Notes under the pieces: generated by a model
The model's database searches: none
Seen by the model: only the letters and a program-made list of their open reading frames with translations
Told to the model about the DNA's origin: nothing
Assembly: GCA_025361465.1 (NCBI GenBank)
Contig: JANYAG010000028.1
Location: forward strand, 1 to 6,382
Reading direction: 5' to 3'
DNA: 6,382 bases
DNA from: Gemmatimonadota bacterium
GTDB lineage: Bacteria; Gemmatimonadota; Gemmatimonadetes; Gemmatimonadales; GWC2-71-9
Made by a program: the position numbers and the translations under genes
In this document: positions 1 through 5,750 of the stretch, one piece after another
How the letters are laid out: every line of letters begins with the position of its first letter
Position numbering within the stretch: the first letter of the stretch is position 1

Positions 1-32
1 CGCCGCGAAGGCGAGGCACCACCTTCCTCCCC

Positions 33-506
33 ATGGGCGGTCGCCGAATGCTGCCGGTCCTGCTTCTATCGGCGCTGGTACTTACCTCGTGTCACTTCGA
101 AGATGGTACGCCGGGCGGGTCGCGGCCGGAGGATTCCGCGCTGCGGGATCTGGTGGCGAACTTCTATCAAGCGGTGGGCCACCGGGATCAGGCCCAGCTC
201 GCGCGCGCGGTGTTTCCGGCGGCCACGGTGTTGCTTGACGGTGTCTCCGGGGTCGCCCTGGTCCCGGTCCGGACCCTGATCGAGGTGCCTGAACGCCGGA
301 ACGAGGAGGGTGGGGTGCGAATTTCTCGCGTCGATCTCCGACCCGACGGGGCCTTGGCCACCGCGCGGGTCGTCGTGGTGGCAGTCAATGCCATCGACGG
401 CCGGGAATTCGAGTCCACGGATTTTCTCACCATCGCGCACCGCGACCGTACCTGGCGTATCGCGCAGGCGGTGTTCGGACCATGGCGAGCAAGGTCGGCC
501 CCGTGA
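33..506 (+). CDS. Small NTF2-like (SnoaL/DUF4440-type) lipoprotein, putative
   Basis: The 157-residue protein starts with a lipoprotein signal: arginines at 4-5, a hydrophobic stretch at about 6-18, and a lipobox LTSC with the lipidated cysteine at residue 20. The +2 residue is His, not Asp, so an outer-membrane destination is plausible in a diderm. From about residue 36 the pattern looks like an NTF2-like cone fold: an opening helix (LRDLVANFYQAV), then alternating beta strands (VRISRVDL, ATARVVVVAV) and a closing strand with TWRIAQ. The family is diverse (ligand binding, small enzymes, secretion accessories), so no substrate can be named. The frame is open back to the window edge, so a longer upstream start is not excluded; ATG at 33 or 48 both give a good signal peptide, and 33 keeps the positive n-region. 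The end overlaps the next kinase gene, suggesting co-translation and perhaps an accessory sensory role. The fold assignment is inferred from pattern only. Confidence 0.72.
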   Translation: MGGRRMLPVLLLSALVLTSCHFEDGTPGGSRPEDSALRDLVANFYQAVGHRDQAQLARAVFPAATVLLDGVSGVALVPVRTLIEVPERRNEEGGVRISRVDLRPDGALATARVVVVAVNAIDGREFESTDFLTIAHRDRTWRIAQAVFGPWRARSAP

Positions 507-1951
507 AGGACGCTGGCCGCCTGCTCCCGCCGCCGCTGGCCGTCGTCGCCGGCGCGGCGCGCACCTTGACGGGCGCCACGCCACCTACCGAGCGGCTCCG
601 CAATCTCTGTGAGCACTTGCGCACCATGCTGCCCGCCAGCGAGGTGCGACTCCGGGCCGGCCAGCGGCGCACGGACGAGGTCACCGTCACCGATGGCGGA
701 GCCGAACCCGCCTCGGCCTTCGCCGTGGCGATCCCCTGGACCGGCGAGCGCCACGCGGTCCTGGAGGTGGTTGCCCCGCTCCGCGCCCCAGCCGAGCTGC
801 GGCCGATCCTCGATGCGGTCGCCTCGCTGATCGCCGCGGTGCTGCCGGTGTTCGATATCAACGAGGACGACACCGGTGGACTCGAGCGGCGCCTGCATCG
901 ACTGACGATCGACGCCCTGCCGGTTGGCCTCTACGTGATTGATCGGGACTACCGGATCGTGCTCTGGAACCGTCGCCGGGAGATCGGGACCCAGGGCCTA
1001 CGCCGCGAGGACGTGATCGGACGGCCGGTGACCGAGGTCCTCCATCGGCAACCGCCGGAGGCATTGCGGGCCGAATTCGACAACGTCTTCGCCACCGGCG
1101 AAACGCATCGCAGCGAGCAGGACGTCGCGTCCGGCAGCGAAGGACGCCGCTACCGAACCTCGCGTCTGCCGATGCGGGTGGACGGCAGCGAGATCTCCCA
1201 CGTCATGACGATCGGTGAGGATATCACCGAGACCCACGCCATCCAGCGCGCGATGCACCAGACCGAAAAGCTGGCGGCCGTCGGGACCCTGGCAGCTGGC
1301 GTGATGCACGAAATCAACAATCCGCTGGCGACGATCGGGGCGTGTGTGGCCGCGATCTCGGCCCGGGTCGGTGGCTCGGCCGCGCCGGTGGTCAAGGAGT
1401 ACCTCGACATCATCGAGAGCGAGGTCTCTCGCTGCACCAATATCATCGACGGGTTGCTGGATTTCTCGCGATCGGGCCGGGACAGCGGGGCGATGGAGCC
1501 GACCGATCTCAACGCGCTGCTCGACCGCACCCTCTACCTCCTCAAACATCACCAGCGCTTCCGGCGGTTGCAGGTGACGCGCGACCTCGCGAAGGCGCTG
1601 CCTCCGGTGCGGGGCAACGGGGAACGATTGATCCAGGCCGCGATGGCGATCCTCCTCAATGCCGCCGATGCCTCCAGCGGCCGCGGGACCGTGATGGTCC
1701 GCACGGCGAGCGATGGGGCGTACGCCATCGCCGAATTCCACGATGACGGTCCGGGCATTCCGCCCGAATTGCTGCCGAAGATCTTCGATCCGTTCTTCAC
1801 CACGAAGGGCCCGTCGCGCGGGACCGGCCTCGGTCTCTCCATCTGCTACGGCATCGTGACGGATCATCGCGGCCGGCTCGAGGCCCGAAGTGAACCGGGG
1901 AAGGGCACCACCTTCCGGATGTACCTGCCCTTCGACGGAGGGGCGGGATGA
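482..1951 (+). CDS. Soluble PAS-domain sensor histidine kinase (NtrB-like)
   Basis: This 489-residue kinase has no membrane segment, so it should act in the cytoplasm. Residues about 24-125 form a possible degenerate GAF-like domain (weak). A PAS domain follows at about 136-255 (ALPVGLYVIDRDYRIVLWN, ending TIGEDITE). The dimerisation/phosphotransfer domain at about 260-330 carries the H-box HEINNPLATI with phospho-acceptor His276. The ATPase domain at about 370-485 shows the N-box (LLNAADAS, Asn393), G1 (DDGPGIP, 421-427), an F-box (FDPFFTTK) and G2 (GTGLGLS, 447-453). It is intact by motif. The start is ambiguous. ATG 482 (AGGCGG at 466-471 as a possible ribosome site) overlaps the lipoprotein gene by 25 bp. 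GTG 503 is in frame, makes a 4-bp GTGA overlap, and has AAGG at 491-494 eight bases upstream. Either start leaves all domains whole. Its stop overlaps the regulator start as ATGA. The HEINNPL type is typical of kinases with PAS inputs; the signal is unknown. Confidence 0.93.
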   Translation: MASKVGPVKDAGRLLPPPLAVVAGAARTLTGATPPTERLRNLCEHLRTMLPASEVRLRAGQRRTDEVTVTDGGAEPASAFAVAIPWTGERHAVLEVVAPLRAPAELRPILDAVASLIAAVLPVFDINEDDTGGLERRLHRLTIDALPVGLYVIDRDYRIVLWNRRREIGTQGLRREDVIGRPVTEVLHRQPPEALRAEFDNVFATGETHRSEQDVASGSEGRRYRTSRLPMRVDGSEISHVMTIGEDITETHAIQRAMHQTEKLAAVGTLAAGVMHEINNPLATIGACVAAISARVGGSAAPVVKEYLDIIESEVSRCTNIIDGLLDFSRSGRDSGAMEPTDLNALLDRTLYLLKHHQRFRRLQVTRDLAKALPPVRGNGERLIQAAMAILLNAADASSGRGTVMVRTASDGAYAIAEFHDDGPGIPPELLPKIFDPFFTTKGPSRGTGLGLSICYGIVTDHRGRLEARSEPGKGTTFRMYLPFDGGAG

Positions 1952-2616
1952 AACTGCTCGTGGTCGAAGACGACAAGACCGTCGGTCACTACGTCAAGCG
2001 CGGCCTGGAGGAGCAGCAGTACATCGCCGACTGGGTGGACGATGGCGCCGAGGCGCTGCGCGTGATCTCCGCGGGGCACTATGACCTCATCATCCTCGAC
2101 CTGCGGCTTCCCGGATTGTCGGGCCTCGAAGTGCTCCGCACCATGCGCGACCGGGGACTGACGATGCCGGTGCTGGTGCTCACGGCCCAGGACACCGTCG
2201 AGTACAAGGTGGACGCGCTGCGCGCCGGGGCGGATGACTACGTCACCAAGCCGTTCGCCTTCGAGGAACTCCTGGCCCGGATCGAAGCGCTTTCGCGTCG
2301 GCCACGGCAGCTGACGGCCCAGTCCCTGCGCGTGGCCGACCTCGTGCTCGACCTGGAATCGCGAGAGGTGCGCCGCGCGAGCACGTTGATCGACCTGACC
2401 CCGAAGGAATTCGCCGTCCTCGAGTACCTCATGCGGCATCCGGGCCGGGTCATGTCCCGGACCCTCATCACCGAGTATGCCTGGGACTATCACTTCGATC
2501 CCGGCACCAACATCGTGGATGTGGTGATCAATCGGCTGCGCAAGAAGGTCGATGCGGGCTTCACCCAGAAGCTCGTGCATACCGTGCGTGGCGTCGGCTA
2601 CGTGGTGAAAGGGTAG
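1948..2616 (+). CDS. OmpR/PhoB-family DNA-binding response regulator
   Basis: The protein is 222 residues, the usual size for this family. The receiver domain (about 1-115) has the acidic pocket Asp8/Asp9, phospho-acceptor Asp51 in LIILDLRLPG, Thr79, the Tyr98 switch residue and Lys101 in KPF. The C-terminal winged-helix domain (about 125-221) has DLTPKEFAVLEYL, then a recognition helix in NIVDVVINRLRKKVD, then the wing TVRGVGYVV. The closest look is to the CusR/QseB/PhoB group; the ligand system cannot be named from this alone. GGAGGGG at 1937-1943 is a strong ribosome site 4 bases before the ATG. The gene overlaps the upstream kinase by 4 bp, and its TAG stop is followed at once by the ATG of the second kinase. 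Known family members bind tandem direct repeats spaced 10-11 bp, and a repeat of exactly that form lies at 4128-4145. Which kinase phosphorylates it is not shown by the sequence. Confidence 0.96.
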   Translation: MKLLVVEDDKTVGHYVKRGLEEQQYIADWVDDGAEALRVISAGHYDLIILDLRLPGLSGLEVLRTMRDRGLTMPVLVLTAQDTVEYKVDALRAGADDYVTKPFAFEELLARIEALSRRPRQLTAQSLRVADLVLDLESREVRRASTLIDLTPKEFAVLEYLMRHPGRVMSRTLITEYAWDYHFDPGTNIVDVVINRLRKKVDAGFTQKLVHTVRGVGYVVKG

Positions 2617-4122
2617 ATGCCGTCGATCGGCTTCCGGCTCACGACATCGTACGCCCTCGCCCTGAGCGCGACCATGATCGCGTTCGGGGCGGCGGTGTAC
2701 TGGGAACGGACCGCCTCGACCGCCCGGGAGGCCGAACTGCAGCTCGACGGACGCCTCGTGGCCGAGGTCGAGTTCACCAGGACAGCGCTGGAGCAGGTCG
2801 CCAAGCGGACGGGCACCGTGGCGAGCGGCATGCGCATCCTCGGTCGTGAGGCCGATACCTCGTGGGTGCTCGCCAACGAGGTGCGTGCCTACCTCGAGGG
2901 ACTGCGGGATTATCTCTGGATCGTCGACGAGACCGGCTACCCGATCTTCACGTCCTCGGCCGCGAGCGGCATCGGCGGCGAGGCAGTGAAGAGCGTCAAG
3001 AATGTCATGCTGCGACAGCCGCTGCAGCAGGCCCAGGGCACCCTGGACCTCGTCCCCGGGTCCGCCCGCTTCCGCTACTACCTCATGCCGGTGGACAGCG
3101 CCGGCCCGCACGTCCGGGCCCTGCTGCTCGCGGCGCAACCGCAGCCGGACGATCGCGGTCCGCAGCAACTCCTGATCACGATGATCTTCATGGCCCCGAT
3201 CATCCTCGTGGCCTCGGCCGTGCTCGGCAGCTGGCTGGCGGGTCGCTCGTTGCAGCCGGTCGATGTCATGATCGAGGAACTGCGCGCGATCCAGGATGGC
3301 CGCTCCCTCCATCGGCGGCTGGCCGTGCCGACCGGCGACGACGAGATCTCCCGATTGGGCACCCAGCTGAACGCCATGCTCGGGCGCGTCGAACAGAGCT
3401 TCATGGCGCTGCGACGATTCACGGCCGACGCATCGCACGAACTCAAGACGCCGCTCATGGTGCTGCGCGCCGGCGTCGAGCGCTCGCTCACACACCCGAA
3501 GACGCCTTCCGAAATCGTCGGGGTGCTGGACGAGACCCTGCGACAGATCAACCAGATGGGCGAACTGGTCACCAACCTGCTTACCCTGGCGCGCGCGGAT
3601 GAAGGGCGATCCGCCCTCCAGGTCAGCCAGACCGACCTGCGGGCGCTCGTGCTGGATGCGAAGGAAACCGCCGAGATTCTCGGCGAACAGCAGGAGGTGA
3701 GCGTCACCTTCGAGCTGCCGGCGTCGAGGCTGGTGGTCCCGGTCGATGCCGCCCGCATCCGGCAGTTGCTGATGAACCTGATCACCAACGCCATCAAGTA
3801 CACGCCGGCCGGCGGGAGGGTGGTGATCCGGCTCAGCGAGGACGTCGACAACGTCCTGCTCGAGGTCCAGGACAGCGGCATCGGGATCGCGCCCGGCGAC
3901 ACCCCGAACGTCTTCGAGCGATTCTGGCGCGCCGACCCCGCGCGGACCCGCACCGGCGACCGGCCCGGCAGCGGCTTGGGGCTGGCGATCGCCAAATGGA
4001 TCGTCGGCGCCCACGGCGGCACCATTGGCGTCCAGAGCCGGCCGGGGCGGGGCAGCACCTTCACGGCCACGCTGCCCAAGGTGCCGGCCGATTCCAGCGG
4101 GGCCCCGTTCGGCGATCCCTAA
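2617..4122 (+). CDS. Membrane sensor histidine kinase with periplasmic sensor and HAMP domain
   Basis: This 501-residue kinase has the classic EnvZ/CusS/PhoR-like layout. Transmembrane helix 1 is at about 9-28, a periplasmic domain of about 150 residues follows, and transmembrane helix 2 is at about 184-206. HAMP is at about 207-260, with the usual proline at 214. The H-box is FTADASHELKTPL with phospho-acceptor His274. The ATPase domain has the N-box around Asn391 (LITNAIKYTP), G1 (DSGIGIAP, 419-426), the F-box FERFWRAD and G2 (GSGLGLAI, 451-458). The periplasmic part contains LWIVDETGYPIFTSS (100-114), which resembles the core strands of PAS-like (PDC) extracellular sensors; that is inference. 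The ATG directly follows the regulator's TAG, with GAAAGGG at 2607-2613 as the ribosome site, so translation is probably coupled. It is the obvious cognate kinase for the regulator by class and position. The stimulus is unknown. Confidence 0.95.
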   Translation: MPSIGFRLTTSYALALSATMIAFGAAVYWERTASTAREAELQLDGRLVAEVEFTRTALEQVAKRTGTVASGMRILGREADTSWVLANEVRAYLEGLRDYLWIVDETGYPIFTSSAASGIGGEAVKSVKNVMLRQPLQQAQGTLDLVPGSARFRYYLMPVDSAGPHVRALLLAAQPQPDDRGPQQLLITMIFMAPIILVASAVLGSWLAGRSLQPVDVMIEELRAIQDGRSLHRRLAVPTGDDEISRLGTQLNAMLGRVEQSFMALRRFTADASHELKTPLMVLRAGVERSLTHPKTPSEIVGVLDETLRQINQMGELVTNLLTLARADEGRSALQVSQTDLRALVLDAKETAEILGEQQEVSVTFELPASRLVVPVDAARIRQLLMNLITNAIKYTPAGGRVVIRLSEDVDNVLLEVQDSGIGIAPGDTPNVFERFWRADPARTRTGDRPGSGLGLAIAKWIVGAHGGTIGVQSRPGRGSTFTATLPKVPADSSGAPFGDP

Positions 4123-4127
4123 TCCGA

Positions 4128-4145
4128 CTGTCATCGAATTGTCAT
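4128..4145 (+). promoter_or_regulatory. Pho-box-like tandem repeat operator upstream of tonB
   Basis: The sequence CTGTCATCGAATTGTCAT is two 7-bp direct repeats (CTGTCAT and TTGTCAT) separated by 4 bp, an 11-bp period. The classic PhoB operator is CTGTCAT, a 4-bp A/T-rich spacer, then CTGTCA(C/T). This site matches 13 of the 14 repeat positions, and the one deviation (T for C at the start of the second repeat) also occurs in the E. coli phoA box. The spacer CGAA is less A/T-rich than the consensus. The site is in the 109-bp gap between the sensor kinase and tonB, on the tonB coding strand, 86 bp before the tonB ATG. It could be bound by the regulator encoded at 1948-2616 or by a PhoB homologue elsewhere. 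I see no convincing -10 element at the expected distance downstream. Confidence 0.55.
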
Positions 4146-4154
4146 CCTGGGGTG

Positions 4155-4192
4155 ATTGCCACGCGATCTTCCTGGATGAGATTCATTGCCAC
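4155..4192 (+). repeat. Pair of 8-bp direct repeats in the tonB leader
   Basis: ATTGCCAC occurs at 4155-4162 and again at 4185-4192, exactly 30 bp apart (about three helical turns), between the Pho-box-like site and the tonB ribosome site. Same-face spacing would suit a protein-binding pair. With only two short copies chance is possible, and I recognise no named operator in it. Confidence 0.3.
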
Positions 4193-4216
4193 AGGAACAT
4201 CCCCCCAGCAGATGGC

Positions 4217-4223
4217 GGAGGAG
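4217..4223 (+). promoter_or_regulatory. Ribosome binding site that fixes the tonB start
   Basis: GGAGGAG lies 8 bases before the ATG at 4232. The open frame runs back to 4025 inside the kinase gene, but those extra 69 residues would lack any TonB character, while the start at 4232 yields a normal short cytoplasmic N-terminus followed by a membrane helix. The site therefore decides in favour of 4232. Confidence 0.85.
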
Positions 4224-4231
4224 CTTCAACG

Positions 4232-4924
4232 ATGTTCGACATGCTGATTGAATCGAAGCCCAAGAAGGAACGAACGATCGGCCAGACCGCGATCTCGGTC
4301 GTGTTCCACGTCATCGTGATCTTCGCGGCCGTCAAGGCCACGCAGGGTGCCGCGGAAACGGTCAAGAAGATCGTGGCCTCCGAGACGATGGCCTTCCTGG
4401 CGCCGCCACCCCCGCCGGAGCCGGAACCGCCGCCGCCCGACGCGGTGGCGCAGAAGAGTGCCCCGCCGCAGGGGTTCCAGACCATCGTCCCCCCGCGCGA
4501 GATCCCGACGTCCATCCCGCCGATCAACCTGAGCGAGAAGTTCAACGCGAAGGATTTTTCGGGGAAGGGGATCGAGGGCGGCATCTCTACCGGCGTGCTC
4601 GGCGGCACCGGCCCGGTCATCACGGGTGAGTCGTTCACGGTCGACCAGGTGGACGATCCGGTCCAGTACATCGGCGGACCGCTGCCGACCTACCCGCCCG
4701 CGCTTCGTACCGCGGGCATCGAAGGTCGTGTCACGGTGCGCTACATCGTCGGGGCCGACGGCAAGGTCGAGGAATCCACGATCCAGGTGCTGAACAGCAC
4801 CAACAAGGCGTTCGAGGCTCCGGCCATCGAAGCGATCAGGAAGTCCAATTTCAAGCCGGCAAAGATCAAGGGATCGCCGGTGCGGCAGTTGGTGGAACAG
4901 GTAGTCCGGTTCACGATCGGGTAA
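4232..4924 (+). CDS. tonB: TonB-family energy transducer
   Basis: This 230-residue inner-membrane protein carries the energy of the ExbB/ExbD motor across the periplasm to TonB-dependent outer-membrane receptors. Residues 1-16 are a basic cytoplasmic start, and one membrane helix spans about 17-34. Inside the helix are Ser22 and His26, matching the SxxxH motif (Ser16/His20 in E. coli TonB) needed for coupling to the motor. A short proline/glutamate run (58-69) is followed by a glycine-rich linker (about 111-132). The C-terminal TonB domain spans about 145-230, with YPPALRTAGIEGRVTVRYIV and a closing VEQVVRFTIG. The periplasmic linker lacks the long Pro-Lys and Pro-Glu tracts of enteric TonB, in keeping with non-proteobacterial forms. 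The gene heads the tonB-exbB-exbD-exbD cluster and is preceded by a Pho-box-like repeat, so its promoter is probably in the 4123-4231 gap. Confidence 0.95.
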   Translation: MFDMLIESKPKKERTIGQTAISVVFHVIVIFAAVKATQGAAETVKKIVASETMAFLAPPPPPEPEPPPPDAVAQKSAPPQGFQTIVPPREIPTSIPPINLSEKFNAKDFSGKGIEGGISTGVLGGTGPVITGESFTVDQVDDPVQYIGGPLPTYPPALRTAGIEGRVTVRYIVGADGKVEESTIQVLNSTNKAFEAPAIEAIRKSNFKPAKIKGSPVRQLVEQVVRFTIG

Positions 4925-4967
4925 CGACGGCGCCCCCGCCGTAAGTCCGGGCCGCGCCGTCGCGGCC
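4925..4967 (+). promoter_or_regulatory. GC-rich inverted repeats with alternative folds between tonB and exbB
   Basis: Directly after the tonB stop, three perfect stems can be drawn. Stem A pairs ACGGCG (4927-4932) with CGCCGT (4937-4942) across a 4-base loop. Stem B pairs GGCCGCG (4950-4956) with CGCGGCC (4961-4967) across a 4-base loop. Stem C pairs CGACGGCG (4925-4932) with CGCCGTCG (4955-4962) and uses bases from both A and B, so it excludes them. No T-run follows stem B, so it is not a canonical intrinsic terminator. A role in transcript processing, stability, or setting tonB against exbB levels is possible. High GC makes short stems common, so function is unproven. Confidence 0.5.
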
Positions 4968-4976
4968 GTTCACCAT

Positions 4977-4986
4977 TTCACGTGAA
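4977..4986 (+). repeat. 10-bp palindrome next to the exbB ribosome site
   Basis: TTCACGTGAA is a perfect 10-bp palindrome whose last two bases are the first two of the exbB ribosome site AAGGG. GTGAA (4982-4986) can also pair with an earlier TTCAC at 4969-4973 across an 8-base loop, which would partly mask that site. It may be an operator, an RNA element or chance. Confidence 0.35.
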
Positions 4987-4989
4987 GGG
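4985..4989 (+). promoter_or_regulatory. Ribosome binding site that fixes the exbB start
   Basis: AAGGG sits 8 bases before ATG 4998. An in-frame GTG at 4989 overlaps this motif and so would have no usable ribosome site of its own; ATG 4998 is preferred. An in-frame ATG at 5004 is a less likely alternative. Confidence 0.75.
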
Positions 4990-4997
4990 TGTCAACC

Positions 4998-5750
4998 ATG
5001 AATATGAGTCTCCTCAGCCTGTGGGCAGCCGCAGGCACCTTCGCCCGAGGCATCGTCATCGTCCTGGGTATCATGTCGATCTACGGCCTGACGATCGTGA
5101 TCCAGAAGATCATCAAGGTCCGGAAGAGCGAAGCCGGTACCCGCAAGTTCGCGCCGCTGTTCTCGCGCGCGATCCAGGAAGAGAACCTCGATCAGGCGAT
5201 CGCCCTGGCCGAGAAGCACAAGGACTCGCACGTGGCCCGCGTCCTGGGCGGCGCGCTGTCCGAAGTGAAGCCGCTGCTCCGCGATCGGGCCACGATCACC
5301 GCCGCCGACATCAACTCGGCTGAGCGCGCGGTTGAGCGCCAGATGATGATCATGCTGGCTGAGTTCAAGCGCGGCCTCGGCGTGCTGGGCACCATCGGCT
5401 CGACCGCCCCGTTCGTCGGCCTCCTCGGCACCACGATGGGTATCGTCAACGCCTTCATGGGCATGTCGCAGGGCGGCGGTGCCTCGGGCGGCCTCGGCGC
5501 GATCGGCGCCGGGATCGCCGAAGCACTGATTACGACCGCCTTCGGCCTGATGGTCGCGATCCCGGCGGTGTGGGCGTACAACTACTTCACCACCAAGGTC
5601 GAGAATCTCGGGGTCGAAATGACCTACACCTCCAAGGAGCTCATCGACTACCTCATCAAGAGCGTGGGCAGCGAGTTCGGGCGCTCGATCTTCACGAAGG
5701 AGTTCCAGGCCCAGAAGGCGGTGACTGGCAGTGGCCATATCCACGGGTAA
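4998..5750 (+). CDS. exbB: ExbB/TolQ/MotA-family proton channel subunit
   Basis: This 250-residue protein is the ExbB-type stator subunit that forms the inner-membrane proton-driven motor with ExbD and energises TonB. Three membrane helices are visible at about 15-36, 128-152 and 172-197, with a helical cytoplasmic domain of about 90 residues between the first two. The conserved channel segments are APFVGLLGTTMGIVNAF in helix 2 and IAEALITTAFGLMVAIPAVWAYN in helix 3. Glu175 in IAEAL corresponds to the key Glu176 of E. coli ExbB. A glycine-rich loop (159-172) joins helices 2 and 3. The C-terminal tail of about 50 residues ends in GHIHG. TolQ is the main alternative, but the tonB gene directly upstream favours ExbB. 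The 3' end overlaps exbD by 20 bp. Confidence 0.95.
   Translation: MNMSLLSLWAAAGTFARGIVIVLGIMSIYGLTIVIQKIIKVRKSEAGTRKFAPLFSRAIQEENLDQAIALAEKHKDSHVARVLGGALSEVKPLLRDRATITAADINSAERAVERQMMIMLAEFKRGLGVLGTIGSTAPFVGLLGTTMGIVNAFMGMSQGGGASGGLGAIGAGIAEALITTAFGLMVAIPAVWAYNYFTTKVENLGVEMTYTSKELIDYLIKSVGSEFGRSIFTKEFQAQKAVTGSGHIHG

Noticed and set aside
188..1867. Several - strand open frames (188-898, 427-873, 998-1867) opposite the lipoprotein and soluble kinase
   Set aside because: They mirror the codon bias of the + strand genes, have no recognisable motif and overlap each other.
1864..4134. A 756-codon open frame on the - strand opposite the regulator and membrane kinase
   Set aside because: Its translation is low-complexity in Arg, Gly, Asp and His with no domain or membrane pattern. 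It lies opposite two clear genes with all motifs, and long antisense frames are expected in GC-rich coding DNA.
4128..4145. CusR-type palindromic operator
   Set aside because: TTGTCAT is the half-site seen in copper boxes, but here the two copies are direct repeats, not inverted, and the metal-ligand residues expected of a CusS-like sensor are not evident.
4149..4162. Sigma-54 type -24/-12 promoter in the tonB leader
   Set aside because: GG and GC elements are present, but they are separated by 7 bases, not the required 10, and the flanks do not fit.
4171..4195. Hairpin CCTG...CAGG in the tonB leader as a terminator or riboswitch
   Set aside because: The outer stem is only 4 bp and the inner pairing is weak; no riboswitch core is recognisable.
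4025..4231. A 69-residue N-terminal extension of TonB starting inside the kinase gene
   Set aside because: The extension has no TonB-like features, overlaps the kinase coding region by about 100 bases, and a strong GGAGGAG site serves ATG 4232.
4950..4980. Intrinsic terminator after tonB
   Set aside because: The hairpin is strong but the following bases (GTTCACCATTTCA) are not a T-run, and exbB belongs functionally with tonB.
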